NCBI GenBank assembly: GCA_027886175.1
Contig: JAJNNQ010000075.1
Location: 56,791,001 to 56,855,000 of the forward strand
Direction of reading: 5' to 3'
Source of the DNA: Phylloscopus collybita
Taxonomy: Eukaryota; Chordata; Aves; Passeriformes; Phylloscopidae
DNA: 64,000 nt
The position numbers were made by a program, and so were the translations under genes. The number at the start of each line of letters is the position of its first letter. The stretch's first letter is position 1. Under the pieces are notes generated by a model, which searched no databases, had not been told where the DNA came from, and saw nothing but the letters and a program-made list of their open reading frames with translations. Shown piece after piece: positions 48,993 to 60,639 of the stretch.

Positions 48993-49824
48993 TGTCTTGG
49001 TTTAGGAAGACAGTGTCCACCAGGGAAAGCTGGAGCTTCCCTTGAAATGGAGAATGTAAACCCTGTCCCTCCAAATTATTATAATTTTGCAATTAGGGGC
49101 TTTCAGGTAAAAATGTGGGAATAGGAGTAACCGTTCTTTACTAGGAATATTAAAAACACAAATGTAGTAGTACCAAAAAAACAAAAAACAAAAAACAACC
49201 AACCAACCAACCAAAACAAAACAAAACAGAAACAAAACAAAAAAAAAAAAACCACAAAAAACTAAAAAAAAAAAAAAAAAAGTAAACAAACCCCTAGAAA
49301 CACTGACAGAATCAGAATATGACCTGCCACCCTGTTGGTCAGGGTGTTGGTAGCAGTCCAGAAGTCCAAACAAATCCTTCTGGAGTACAGATGTGGTTCT
49401 ATTGGAGTAGAGATGATCCTGTAGAAGGGCCCAGTGGTGGCAAGAGTCCGATCTTCCTCCAGGAGATCCAGTGGAAAAAACAGCTGCCCTGGTGTTTCTG
49501 ACTCTCAGTTTTTATCCAGGTAGGAATTGTTGGCTCCTCCCACTGGGTGGAGCATCTCACAATGAGATGATGTATCAGTCATGTGCTGAGCCTTAATGGC
49601 CCATTAACAGAAGATACCCCCCAGGGAAGATGGGTTGTGGGAAAGATAAGAAACACTGCCCCACCTTGTTTTAACAGCTGGCCCATTATAAGAAGGCACC
49701 CCCTCCTCCCCCCTGGAGTTATGAGGAATGGGTTATACAAGAGACAAAGAAAACACCTCCCCAACCAGTTTCAAGAGATGGAAAATAGAATACCACTTTT
49801 GTTTAGATATTGCAACCCAAGACA
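48993..49824 (-). mobile_element. Solo LTR of an avian endogenous retrovirus, family C, minus strand
   Basis: On the minus strand it runs from TGTCTTGGGTTGC (49824) to CCAAACCAAGACA (48993), so TGTCTTGG/CCAAGACA is a perfect 8-bp terminal inverted repeat. The flanking 5-mers ACAGA (48988-48992) and GCAGA (49825-49829) differ at one base and are a plausible decayed target duplication. It shares GTGGGGCAGTGTTT, TGTGAGATGCTC, GGAGGAGCC, CTGGAGGAAGA and CACCCTGACCAACAGGGT with 51484-52079, which is the same family in the opposite orientation. A CAAA-rich expansion (49184-49285) has grown from its internal T-rich stretch. No retroviral genes. Confidence 0.92.
49184..49285. repeat. (AAAAC)/(CCAA) expansion inside the family C LTR
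   Basis: AAAACAA, CCAACCAACCAA and long A runs fill about 100 bp where the sister LTR at 51484 has only a short T-rich stretch, so the tract expanded after insertion. Confidence 0.85.
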
Positions 49825-51483
49825 GCAGAGCAGTGACCTGTACCACCCTCCATCTCCCCAGCAAGCACCTTTCAAATCACTTCATACTCCAAAATGAGTT
49901 TTGTACAGTAACATATTTAGTTAAAATATTTCTATCTGAATCCAGCATTTAGGCAGCTGTGTTTCAACTATATATTCAAGAGCCTGCTAACTGTTATGTT
50001 CAGTTATATTTCTGAGATGATTGCAGAAGTTGGGGAAATATTGTAAATACACTGTTGTACATCCACTGACTGAGTTTCCTCAGACCATGCCAGAACAGGT
50101 CTCAGTACAGTAAAATTTGGTGAAAAACGGTGCATTGCTCTGATTCAGTCAGTCTTATCTCTTATTTTGTCAATTTTTCAAGAAAAATATCAGTAGTATA
50201 ATTTGACAGTAAATAATTTGGATGGCTTAGCAGGAGATAAATGAGCTTGGTGGCACAATTCATATGATGTTACTTTCCTTAATATTTGATGTACATTTTG
50301 GTGATAAAGCACACTACATCTAGTAACTTTGCTGTAAAAGAGTGGAAAATCCCAAAAAATTTTCTTTTTTTCTGTCTCTCTTTTTTTTTTTTTTTTTTTT
50401 TTTAATGTGTGGATGTATGTGGTGTGTGTGTCCGTGCATGTGTTAAACTTGTCTTTGTGTAAAGGGCCAAGTAAATGGAAATAAAAGCACTCCATGGGGA
50501 AGAGCAAAAATTCTGCTTTCTGGTCTTGACTATCTCTCCCACAGGTTGTGGCCAGTCACTTCTGTCTGCCTGTTCCAAATACCCAGCTCCAGTTCCTCCA
50601 CAAGCCTTCTTTCATGTTCATCTCCATATTTCCATATTTCTTTCTTTCCTGATTATCCCTTTTAATTTCTTCTTGCTTGTGGACTAACTCCCACATTTTT
50701 AATCTCTCATCTATAATTTTTTACAGTAGCTATTGTCAGACTCAATCATCATTTATGGCCACTTAGGTAAAAGGTTTTTTGAGTTTATTTTTGACACAAG
50801 ACAAACCATAAAGGAAATTAAAAAAAAAATAACTTTTATGTAAAATATTTTGAGTAAACTGACTTCCCTAATAATAATAAGACTTTAGTACTATTTTTAT
50901 GCTTTTCTGTTTTTTTTATTAAATTCTGGTGAACTCAATTGACACTCTGCTCTACAGTTCATCATTTTCAGTGGAGCTCTGTTAGATCCAAGGAATGTCA
51001 TTCAAGATTTTGAAGATAATTGTCTCAAAGCTGATAATTTTTATTTTTGGATATCTATTAATCAAAACGAGTATCAAAAATTATGATCCAAGTAATAATT
51101 TATGTGGTACATAAATGTGCATGAACAATTATACTTTTATTTGGCTTGGTGAGATCAAATTACTGTATTTGGTTTTCTCTCAATACAACTCTACAATGTG
51201 TTTGGAATTTACTGCTAAGGAAAACTAACGAGTGGAATATAGTAAGTGACTGGCACTGCATGCAGACTGAAAGATTCATTCATCTGATTTCAGATGCAAT
51301 TTCACTGAAGCCAGAACTCTGTTAAGCTCCACTTGATTGTTGTGATGACAAAAGTTCCAGCTCTGTTTAGACCTGTTGCAGTTTGTACCTCATGTAGATG
51401 ATTTTTATACCAGTTTAGCTTTTCTTTCCCTTTGGATTACTCCTTGTAGCTATGATCATACGTCTAAAATGTAATAAACATGA
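49825..51483. other. Spacer between inverted LTRs, no gene seen
   Basis: AT-rich, with a 23-T run at 50381-50403 and a following (TG)n-like stretch. No retroviral coding motifs are visible, so this is not an internal provirus region. Frames are 70-105 codons and unrecognised. Confidence 0.7.
51479..51483. repeat. Target-site duplication CATGA (left)
   Basis: Identical to 52080-52084 on the other side of the solo LTR. Confidence 0.88.
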
Positions 51484-52079
51484 TGTCCTAGGTTACAATG
51501 TAAAATTGTGCCCAAGGTATGTATTCTATCCCCATGAGCCCTTGGAGCCAAGGTGGGGCAGTGTTTTCCTTATCTTCTGTTAATGAGCCCAACAATGCCT
51601 TCCCGGAAGACATTATCTCTATTTAATGGGCCATCAAGGACCCATTGCATGACTCATAGGATGAAATCATTCCATTGTGAGATGCTCTGCCAAGGGGGAG
51701 GAGCCAAGCATTCCCACCTGGATATAATCCAGGGTTTGAGACCTCACGAGCAGCTTCTATCCACTGAACTCTCAGAGGAGACAAGAGCTACCAGACGTTT
51801 CTACAGGGATCACTGCTTTGACAAGAACATCTCATCTGGATTCCTGGAGGAAGACTGGACCCTTCTCATCATCACTGGACCCTTCTCTCTCAGGATCACC
51901 TCTGCTCCAGCGGAACCACATTTGCCGCTCCAGGAGGATTTCCGGACTGCTTCAAACACCCTGACCAACAGGGTTAGGTTGTATCATTCCATTTATTTCA
52001 CCTTTTTTTTTCCTCTCTTCTTCTATTAAATTGTATCTCTGACTGGGAGTCTCACTGGTTTTGCTTTCAAACCAGCACA
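51484..52079 (+). mobile_element. Intact solo LTR of an avian endogenous retrovirus, family C, with perfect target duplication
   Basis: It begins TGTCCTAGGTTACAATG and ends TTTCAAACCAGCACA, and is flanked by the identical 5-mer CATGA at 51479-51483 and 52080-52084. A 5-bp duplication is typical of ERVL-like integration. A TATA-like GGATATAATCC lies at about 51719. The sequence shares many blocks with 48993-49824 but has a shorter 3' part, suggesting a subfamily. A 158-codon frame on the + strand (51553-52029) lies wholly inside the LTR, shows no retroviral domain and is a by-product of the LTR sequence. Confidence 0.95.
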
Positions 52080-52084
52080 CATGA
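52080..52084. repeat. Target-site duplication CATGA (right)
   Basis: Identical to 51479-51483 on the other side of the solo LTR. Confidence 0.88.
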
Positions 52085-55000
52085 TTTGTGAATCTATGAG
52101 CAGGTTTGATGGGGAGAGGTAAAACTGTTTATTTAACATTAACTTCTAGTTATTTACCTATGTCATAATTTACCTTCCATCTACTCTGCCTTTACCACTC
52201 CAAGGACACAATTTGTGATGTTCCACACCAAGAACTGAGTAGACTTTCCACGGCAGAGATCTCAGCATAGACTCTACTGTGCTGTGCCAAGGAGAAGCGT
52301 CAGGGCTGGAATTGTGGTGTCAGAAAAAAAGGAACACAAAAGTTTTGTGCTTCTATCCTTTCCCCTTCTTCATATTTTCTGTGTTATAAAGTCTCATACA
52401 GGTTTTCTGCAAACAACTCTTCCAGTCAGAAATGTCTGTGTGTTTCCACAGGTGTTTTATGACCTCTTTACTGTTGATTAGTAGCTTCAGTAGCCCTCCT
52501 GCCACAGGACATACTTGAGCTCTGTTTTTACCACATCATCAAATGTAATTATTCCCTTTTCAATCTAACTCTAAGAAAAGGAGTTGACCTCTCTGATGGC
52601 CTTTGGCATTTGTTAGAAATCAATTCCATTTTAATATTTCATGCTTTCCTCATCCATTTCCTTCAAGACATTTAGATATTGCCCAGTCTCTTTGGTGGGT
52701 TTCCAACTTTCAAATCCATATGTTGAGACATAAATAGTACTTGCAGTACTTGAAATTGACAGTAGTTGGGGGCATTATGTGACTCCCACTAAGAACCTTT
52801 CAGCATTTCTAGGTTTCTAAAACAAAGTTTAAATCCCCTGCCTTTCAATGCTGAGTTTAATCAGTAGAGATTGATGTAAATCTAGTACCTATGCATCTTA
52901 ATTCTAACAAGTCTTCATCAGGGACTGGATATTTCAGTCTTTGAGGTGAATTTGAGCACTCACACAACTACTTTCTCACAAGCCTGTTAAGAGAATTGGC
53001 AAAATCATTAGGAAAAAAGTCATCAGAGTGGTACTGGTGTACATACATGTCTCATTGCCAGCATATATTTCATAAAAGTGAAAAAAAAAAAACCATTCTC
53101 AAAATTCAAAAGGAGAGTATAAATTAATTAAGGCAAAAAATTCGGCGTATGAAGACTAATGGACCTGATAATAAGGACCACTGTGCATTTTACTGTTATC
53201 TTGACAAATAGGTTGCTTTCTTAAAACATAAGTTCTAGTGTAGATTATCTTCTTAAGGATGCAGGCTGTGATTTATGTTGCTAACTTTTTAAACAAGATT
53301 TACCTAATCCTGAAATACACTGCTGACAAGTCAATCTAAAAAAGTTATACCTCTTAGAGCACTTGCATGGGACCAAAGTAGACAGAAGTAGAAATTATTT
53401 TTAAGTACTTCAAAAGCAAAATGGATGAAATACTCCATATCTAGTTCTTACAAGCAATTCTCTGCTGGTAGGGGCAGAAGTCTACGATGGTATCTATGCT
53501 TGATTTTGGGTGAGAGGTGATTAGTAACCACTCTGATGAGCAGCAACATCAAAATCTAAGAAAATGAAACTTTAAGGGCAGTCAAGACACCCCATTCACA
53601 CAACAGCCTCCCTTCTCTGAATGCATATTGAAATACATCATCCAAGGCATAGAAACACAAAATGAATAAGAAGAAATCCTGCTATATTCAGCATTCAGTG
53701 GAAGCCTCTAACTGCAGAAAAGTTGTTGAGTTCTCAATTTAATAAACACCTTATCCTTGATTTAGCTTGACAATTTTTGCATTCATTATTCCATAAACAT
53801 TTCATATCTGCTCTATCAGTCACTTCTGTGAATGCAGGAACGCTGTTTAAAAGCATAATTTGCAATGGGAAGAGAATCTGAACAAATCTCAGAGACTCAG
53901 ATGTTACAAAATTCCAGGGATTCCATTTGTATTCAATACAGAGGTAACACTGAAAGTATTTCTAGTGAATATCTTCTTAAAAATTCCCTAAGCAGAAGTC
54001 ACATTTTATACACAAGAGGAAACATTTCTTTGTAAATCTGTAGGACATTCAGAGCAGTGACACATTTCAAAGTGTCTTCTACTTTTCTGCGTTGCTTTTA
54101 CTAAAGCAGAAAAAAAAAGAGAAAAAACAATGGGCATTTCAAACTTAGAATATTTTTATAAAGCAAATCCCATTTGCACAAATTGCTAACCAACTTCGGA
54201 AACTAAAGCAACCTTATCATACTGCCACTTGCTAATAAACTTGCTGTTTCTATTTTCTGCTTGCAATGCTTAGGTTTTCTGATAGCAATCCCTGCATGCC
54301 AAAGTTTTGCTGTGTTTTTGTTTGGTTGGTTTTTTATCTCCTTGAAGGACAATCTGGTTCTATGAAAATATGACACTGTCTGTCATACAAATATTTACAA
54401 TCATTAACAAAACCATCACAGTAAAATGAAAACTTTCTTTGAAGTTTTAACAAAGTGTCTTTGTTTATTTGCTTGCTTCATAAAATCATGCAACATCATA
54501 ATATTTCAAAATCAGTTTAATGTTGATATTTGCTTCCCCAAAAACATGTACCAAACTAGTTTCAAATGTAGAAAGAGCAAAATAACTAATAAATTATAAT
54601 TACCTACAAATAGACGAGGCCTGAGTGACGTGTGCAAAGAAGTAATAGAAAATTTAAAGTATTTGCATTCATTAAATTACCTAAACAATTAAAACAGACC
54701 TGTTGATACATAACAAGAAAAATTTACTTGAAATTAAGATCTCAAAAAAAACCTATTGAGATTTTCAAGAGAGAACAATAGAATCAGGATTTTATCTACA
54801 AAATACAAGATGTGTTCTGCAGTTCACAGAAAGATGAGTTTCCTTTTGAGCATGGTTGCAAAAAAAAAGAAAAGAAAAATTTGGTTTCACTGCATGAGGT
54901 TTGTCTTCTTAGGGTAATGAAAAAAATTCAATAGACTTAGTTATTAGTAGTTACTTTTAAATTCTTTATCTCAGTTATGGTATTTTCTTTTTTTTTTTTT

Positions 55001-55629
55001 TTTAATAAGGGTAAACTAGAATTATTAAAAAAAACCAAAAACCCTAAACAGTTACCTTGTTCTTCAAAGAAATAATAAAAAAAAGGAGACCAAAAATTAA
55101 TAATGAGCTAAAATTTTACCTTAAATAAAATGTTTATAAATATCCACAACAAACTTGTGTTGTGTAAACAGTGAAATTAAAGTATTGATAAATAAAGATT
55201 ATCAAAAGCCACTGTGTATATTCAACTGTCCTTGTGCTAATTCTCATATGAATTACACCAATTCTAGAACATTCCAGGTACCTTCTTGGACTCCATTGCT
55301 TATTGCTAACTTAGTCTTGAAATAAGAAGATAATGAGATTCCCACTTTCACCAATGCAATGCAGCATACATTTGAAGAAGAAGCAAAATGCAGCTATGAC
55401 TTCCATTCCTCAAAGGAGCAAAGTAGAATTTGACCTTGACATTAAACTATGAAAAGCAAATAACAATGATTAATTTCCCAGCTTTTATATCTTCATTTCT
55501 AGAATTTTCCTACATTTCATTTAAGTTCTTTTGTGTTCTTAGTCCTATTCTGTAAACTTTTCTACAGAATAACAGTTCAAATGTATGCCATAATTGCATC
55601 TTTCAAGTCTCTGAACCTCTAGATGGGTG
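52085..55629. other. AT-rich non-coding DNA, no gene seen
   Basis: Frames do not exceed about 65 codons. Short A or T runs lie near 53079-53091 and 54988-55002. No transposon was recognised. Confidence 0.7.
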
Positions 55630-56467
55630 TTGGGGTAGTGATGTTCCTCTCACTGTTAGCAAAGAGCAAATTAAGGATCACCTCATGAAGCTGAATAGCC
55701 ACAAGTCTAGGGCACTAATGCGATGCATCCCAAAACAAATGGCTGATGTTGTCTCCAAACCATTATTTTTTTCACTGTCCATCATATTTGAAAGGTCATG
55801 GTGATCAGGTGATGTCCCTGGAGACTAAGAAAAGGGAAATATCATTTCTATTTTTACAAAGAGGATGAAGGAAGATCCTGTGAACTATAGAGTAGAAGAC
55901 TCACTTCTGTGCCTGAGAAGGTCATGAACCAGGTCCTCATGAAAGCAATGTTAAGGCTCATTTAAGACAAGGAGGTGATCCAAGACCTCCAACACAGCTT
56001 AACTAAGGGCAAACCATGCCTGCCCAACATGGTGTCCTGCTATTACGGAGTGACAGTCTGTAATACTAGTCAACAAGGAAAGATGACCCATGTCACCTAC
56101 CTAGACTTTAGTAAGGCTTTCAACATGGTCCCATGCATATCCTTATCTCCAAATTAAAAAGACATGGATCTGAAGGGTGGACTATTCAGTAGCTATTGAA
56201 TTGGATGAATGAATGGATGCAACCAGAGAGTTGTGGTCAATGGCTCTGTGTCTAGGTGGAGGCTGGTGACAAGTGATGCCCCCCAGGGCTCTGTCTTGGC
56301 ACTGATGCTCTTTAATATCCTTAGCAACGACAGTGAGATCGAGAAAATCAACCACATAATAGGCTGAAGCACAAGAAAGGTGACCAGCAGGTCAAGGGAG
56401 GTAGGTCTCCCCCTCTACTCTGCCCTTGTAAGATCCCACCTGGAGTACTCTGTCCAGTACTGCATTT
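55630..56467 (+). mobile_element. CR1 LINE ORF2 (reverse transcriptase) fragment
   Basis: On the + strand the landmarks of CR1 reverse transcriptase appear in order: GTGATGTTCCTCTCACTGTT, CACAAGTCTAGGGCAC, AACTATAGAGTAGAAGAC, then a clear open piece reading VIQDLQHSLTKGKPCLPN and later TYLDFSKAFNMVP (the FLDFSKAFDTV motif A of this family). AGAGAGTTGTGGTCAATGGC and GATGCCCCCCAGGGCTC follow. A block after the motif near 56340 is missing relative to a full CR1, and stops and frameshifts are frequent. It ends abruptly at CCACCTGGAGTACTCTGTCC-AGTACTG, short of the 3' end. Non-functional. Confidence 0.94.
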
Positions 56468-58825
56468 CTCACTTGTTATTATATCAATTTGTTACATCCT
56501 TTCAAAATCCTGACTAACAGTTTTTGTGCATGGGAAAACTGTGTTTCACAAAGTATTACTTTTGTTTTGACATTTTCTCTGCTAGCAGTATAATGATCAA
56601 CAGAAACAAGCATTTTTTTTATATTTCCATTTCCACTGAAGGTGATTAAAAACTAATTGTCTGTCATTTTGTGTAACTGTGGTTTTATGTGTTGAAAATG
56701 TTCATGTCAACATAAAAAATGGTTTTGATAAAAGCATAATATTTTTGAAACATAGAGAGTGATCAAAAGTGAAGATGGAAAGAAAAAGAAATTCAAAACA
56801 GCAATTCAATTTTATATGAATATTTGACTAGAAAGTTTTCCAATTTAGTCTGAGCTTCGCCTTATCTCAGAACTAGTTCACAAGCATTTTGATTAGAGTG
56901 GCTGACCTAGTCTCATTAGTTATGAAGAAAATTCAAATGGTTCAGAAGTTGGATGCTTCGGTAAGTTAACTAAATCACTTGAGACAGGGACATGCAGGTA
57001 GTATTCTCCTGAGTAAAGAGTATTTTTGAGCCTGTCAGAAGCCTTTTTCCTGCCAAAATAACAGGCAATCTATTGTCTTTTTTTATGTAATAAAAACTAT
57101 GTGTTGGACACAATGGCATGCTGAAAGAGTGTTACTCAAAACACTGAAACAGAAAAAGGGTGTCACGTGTTAACATTTCTATTTTAAAGAAATATTTTCA
57201 TGGGGAGGCAGTATTTTTAAGACAAAAAGACTAGGAAAACAGAAAAGCAAAGTACCTTCTAAAATTTTCACTTTCCTCATACCATGCTTCGGAAATATTC
57301 CATCGAAATTCTAGAATCAAGTACTACAGTGTGCATACATACAGCTTTTGTGGACTTTTAGGAATAGAAGAGAGGTTATGTACAACTTTAATACAGATAA
57401 ACCTTTAAATTGTGGATCCAGTGAAATTTCTGTAGTTCATGATAGGGTATCCATTAAAAATGGAGGAAAAAAAGCCAAAACATACTCAGAATTTTCTTCA
57501 TCCAGTGTTTGCCAAGACCTTTTCCAGAAGCGTTGTAGGAAGCCCACAAAACGATTTTGTGAAAAGTTCATAACCAGTCCACCCATGTATACTTCCCTAT
57601 GGGCAACTAACTATCAACTACATCTGGGCAGAATCAAACTAGTAAACAAGTATTCAAAGTTATGCCTAAATTTTGAGCATTTCTGTGTGAGAGCTAGTCC
57701 TGTAAATGAATACAACAGTTTTGGAAACCACTGTCAGTGGTGGCACCTACACAGTAAGGTGGCATCCTCATATATACACAAATATCAATCATACAATTTA
57801 GAAATGTAGAACAAACCCTGCTCTAATCCCCTTTCTTGACTCTAATAATCCTTCAGCTATACCGCCTAACTTAAGCAGTAGTATCCAGGTCCAAGTTCTG
57901 TTCTATTCAGTCCTTTGCCCTCTTGAAAAAAGAGGCTATCATGTTTTCTCTCAGCAGTAAGGTTAATTTATACAGAAAAGCATAATTGAGTGAAAATTAA
58001 AAAAAAAAAACCCACAAAAACAAAACAAAACAAAACAAAACAAAACACCTCCAAAACAAACAAACAAAAGCAAAAAAAACAAAAACAAAAAACCAAAACC
58101 AAAACAAAGCAAAACAAAAAACCCCAACAAAACAAAACCAAAAAACCCACCAGAACATGAGGAACCACAAAGGCATTTAAAATAAATTTTAATACCTAGA
58201 GTAATTTGGTCCTGTTTCAGTAGCTAATGTATAGTTCCATAGCAAAACATTTGGGTGCAATTTAGAAATGAACATGACTTATCTCTTTTAAGCAGAAATA
58301 AGATTCCCAGCTACAGAGGCAGTTACTTTTGATATTATTTCTCTGAGTCTGTAGCAGTGTAAATTTTGTCACTGAAAAACAATGACAACTAAAATAATCC
58401 AGACCAAATTTCATCTCAAGTTTGTTTTCTCCTATTTTTGTCATTCCAGTTTACCCTTCAAAAAACAAGTGAGACCTCTGTTGGGGAAATATTGTTTTGT
58501 CTTTTCTTTTAACCTTTATGAAGTTTTCCTTAGGGTAAATGTAGGAACCTCTTTTCTCAAAATAAGACATTTAGTTGAGAAAATAATTTATTTAATGGAG
58601 GGGGAGTGCTCTTTTTCTTCATAAGCAGGAATCAGATCTTAGTTGAATTCTGTGGTGATCCTTACCTGACTAAGGTATTAAATTTGTATATTATGCAGCT
58701 TGACATGCCCCTGCTTTTTGTTGGCCAGGTGCTTCTTAAGTTATAACCAAGTGTCAGGTTTGTCATCTTAAGAATTTGGTCATGTGAATATATTAAGAAA
58801 CATGTGGTTGGTTGATGTAGCTCAA
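56468..58825. other. Unrelated AT-rich segment between two CR1 blocks
   Basis: About 2.36 kb without transposon motifs separates two CR1 blocks that would be neighbours in one element. It contains a 153-codon + frame (57348-57809) of mixed composition with no domain I recognise, and an AAAAC-rich tract at 57998-58150. Confidence 0.6.
57998..58150. repeat. (AAAAC)n-rich tract
   Basis: About 150 bp of A and C, mostly CAAAA units with A runs and occasional CC. It is the strand complement of the TTTTG tracts elsewhere. The 66-codon minus-strand frame through it is phenylalanine/cysteine-rich and spurious. Confidence 0.9.
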
Positions 58826-59370
58826 GTTGACCCACTCTACATGGGTGCAGCCTCATCTTGAGTTCTGGGTGCCACAGTAGAAGGACATAAAGCTATTAGA
58901 GAGCATCCAAAGTAGGGTGATCCCAAGATGGTGAAGGGTCTTGAGGGGAATCCATACAAGGAGGGCTGAAGTCAATTGATCTCTTCAACTTGGAGGAGAC
59001 TAAGGAAAGACCTTACCGCAGTCCACAACTTCCTTGTGAGGGGAAGATGAGGGACAGACACTGATCTCTGTGGTGACCAGTGACAGGACCCAAGGGAATG
59101 GCCTGAAGTTGTTTTTGGGAAGGTTTGGGTTGGATATTAGGACTAGTATTTCATCCAGAGGGTGGTTGGGTACTGGAACAGGCTCCCCAGGGAACTGGTC
59201 ACAGCCCCAAGCCTGATAGAGTTCAAGAAATGTTTGGACAATACTCTCAGGCACATGGTGTGACCCTTGGTCATGGTGACATGGTGTGATCCTGTGCAAG
59301 ACCAGGAGCTGGACTAAATGATCCTTGTGGCTCCTTCCAACCCAAGATATTCCATGATCCTATAATTCTA
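58826..59370 (+). mobile_element. CR1 LINE 3' end
   Basis: It starts in CR1 sequence equivalent to the end of the block at 55630-56467 (CTCTACATGGGTGCAGCCTC, then GAGTTCTGGGTGCCACAG). It continues with AGATGGTGAAGGGTCTTGAG, GGGTTGGATATTAGGACTAG, CCCCAGGGAACTGG and GAGCTGGACTAAATGATCC, then TTCCAACCCAAGATATTCC, and finishes in a decayed ATTCTATG-type tail (CATGATCCTATAATTCTA). This is the C-terminal ORF2 and 3' UTR of a CR1. Minus-strand frames of 99-118 codons across it are shadows. Confidence 0.95.
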
Positions 59371-60639
59371 AGAGGTGATGTGTTTACCATAGAGCCACCC
59401 ATTGAAAGACCTGATTTAGAAAACATTCCCCAAGTATATAAAGATAAAAGTAGGTTGCCATAAAATAGATGTCCTTTCATTCTTCTCATAAAGTTATACT
59501 GCTTTCTCTTTCTATTTTTTCTTTCTCTTTTATGTTTATCACATGGGCAAGAATTATCCCAACACACAGAAAAAAAAATCAAATTTGGGATTTCAGATAC
59601 AACAGCAACCCTGGAATCCAGAAACATATGATACTGGTTGTTGGCACACTTTTTGAGATTTCAATACTTCATGGTAGCAGCATTCCAGGACCACCAGCTT
59701 GTTAGCAAATGTTGGCAAACAGTTAAAGCTGCTCCACTCAAACTTTATAGTAAGTAAATTAGGGATGATGATATTTTGATTTTCTTTACACACTTTATCT
59801 ATGCACTGGTACTACAAAACTGCATGGGGTGTTTAAATTTTAAAGCATACTGTACTAATATTTCAAAAAATTTCATTAACTTGTGTACTGTAAATTAATA
59901 CTTTCATACAGCAAAAAATGCTGCAATGAAATGGACTTTCAGCACATAGTGTAGTGTCCTGCAGAGTATCAGCAGTAGGAAGTGTATCCTTAATGGCACC
60001 TACATTAAATTTATAGGATTACAGAATTTGCTTTGAAAATTTAGTCTATATACCTGTCTGTCAACCTTTCAACTAGAACAATGCAATTCCTATAAATGAT
60101 GCTTTTTGTCATATTTTAGAAAGACAGGGACTATACAGATTTAGGTTTCTAGAAGTATTGCAGTGAGCCTGTGTTTCTATTTCATTTAGGGACTGCAGTA
60201 TCTGTTAGTAAGTATCTATTCCGTGTGCCCTTATAAAATCTACTTTATTCCTAACATTTTACCATACATTTAATTGCTATTTCATTTAGGGTAATTCCCT
60301 ACAGAAAGGGGCTATAAAATTTAACAGGCAATGATAACTCTCTTAGTTTCAGTTAACCAAGACATGAAATTTGAATTTAATTCATGCTATATAGTTAATT
60401 GTCCTTGAAAGTGAAGAAAGAAAGGCAAGTCACTGGGAAAAGATTTTGAGATAGTATGACTTCATTGTATTTCACATGTGGGAAATATCAGTCTGTAAAA
60501 CAGTCAGTGTAGGTCATTCTTCCTGCATGACTTTGCCTAGACAGGATTCAATTATAACACAAGGAGCTTTCTATAAGTGATAGAAGCAGGGACAGTATAC
60601 AAAAGAAGAATTTAAAAGCAGGTCATGTGCTGATGACAT
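59371..60639. other. AT-rich non-coding DNA, no gene seen
   Basis: Only short frames and no repeats of note. Confidence 0.7.

Noticed and set aside
51553..52029. 158-codon + strand frame, the longest in the window
   Set aside because: It lies wholly within a solo LTR defined by TG/CA ends and target duplications, and has no recognisable protein domain.
48993..52079. A provirus bounded by the two family C LTRs
   Set aside because: The LTRs are in opposite orientation, have separate flanking sequences, and enclose no retroviral genes.
59000..59627. Minus-strand frames of 99 and 118 codons
   Set aside because: They are antisense shadows of the CR1 3' end or run on from it.
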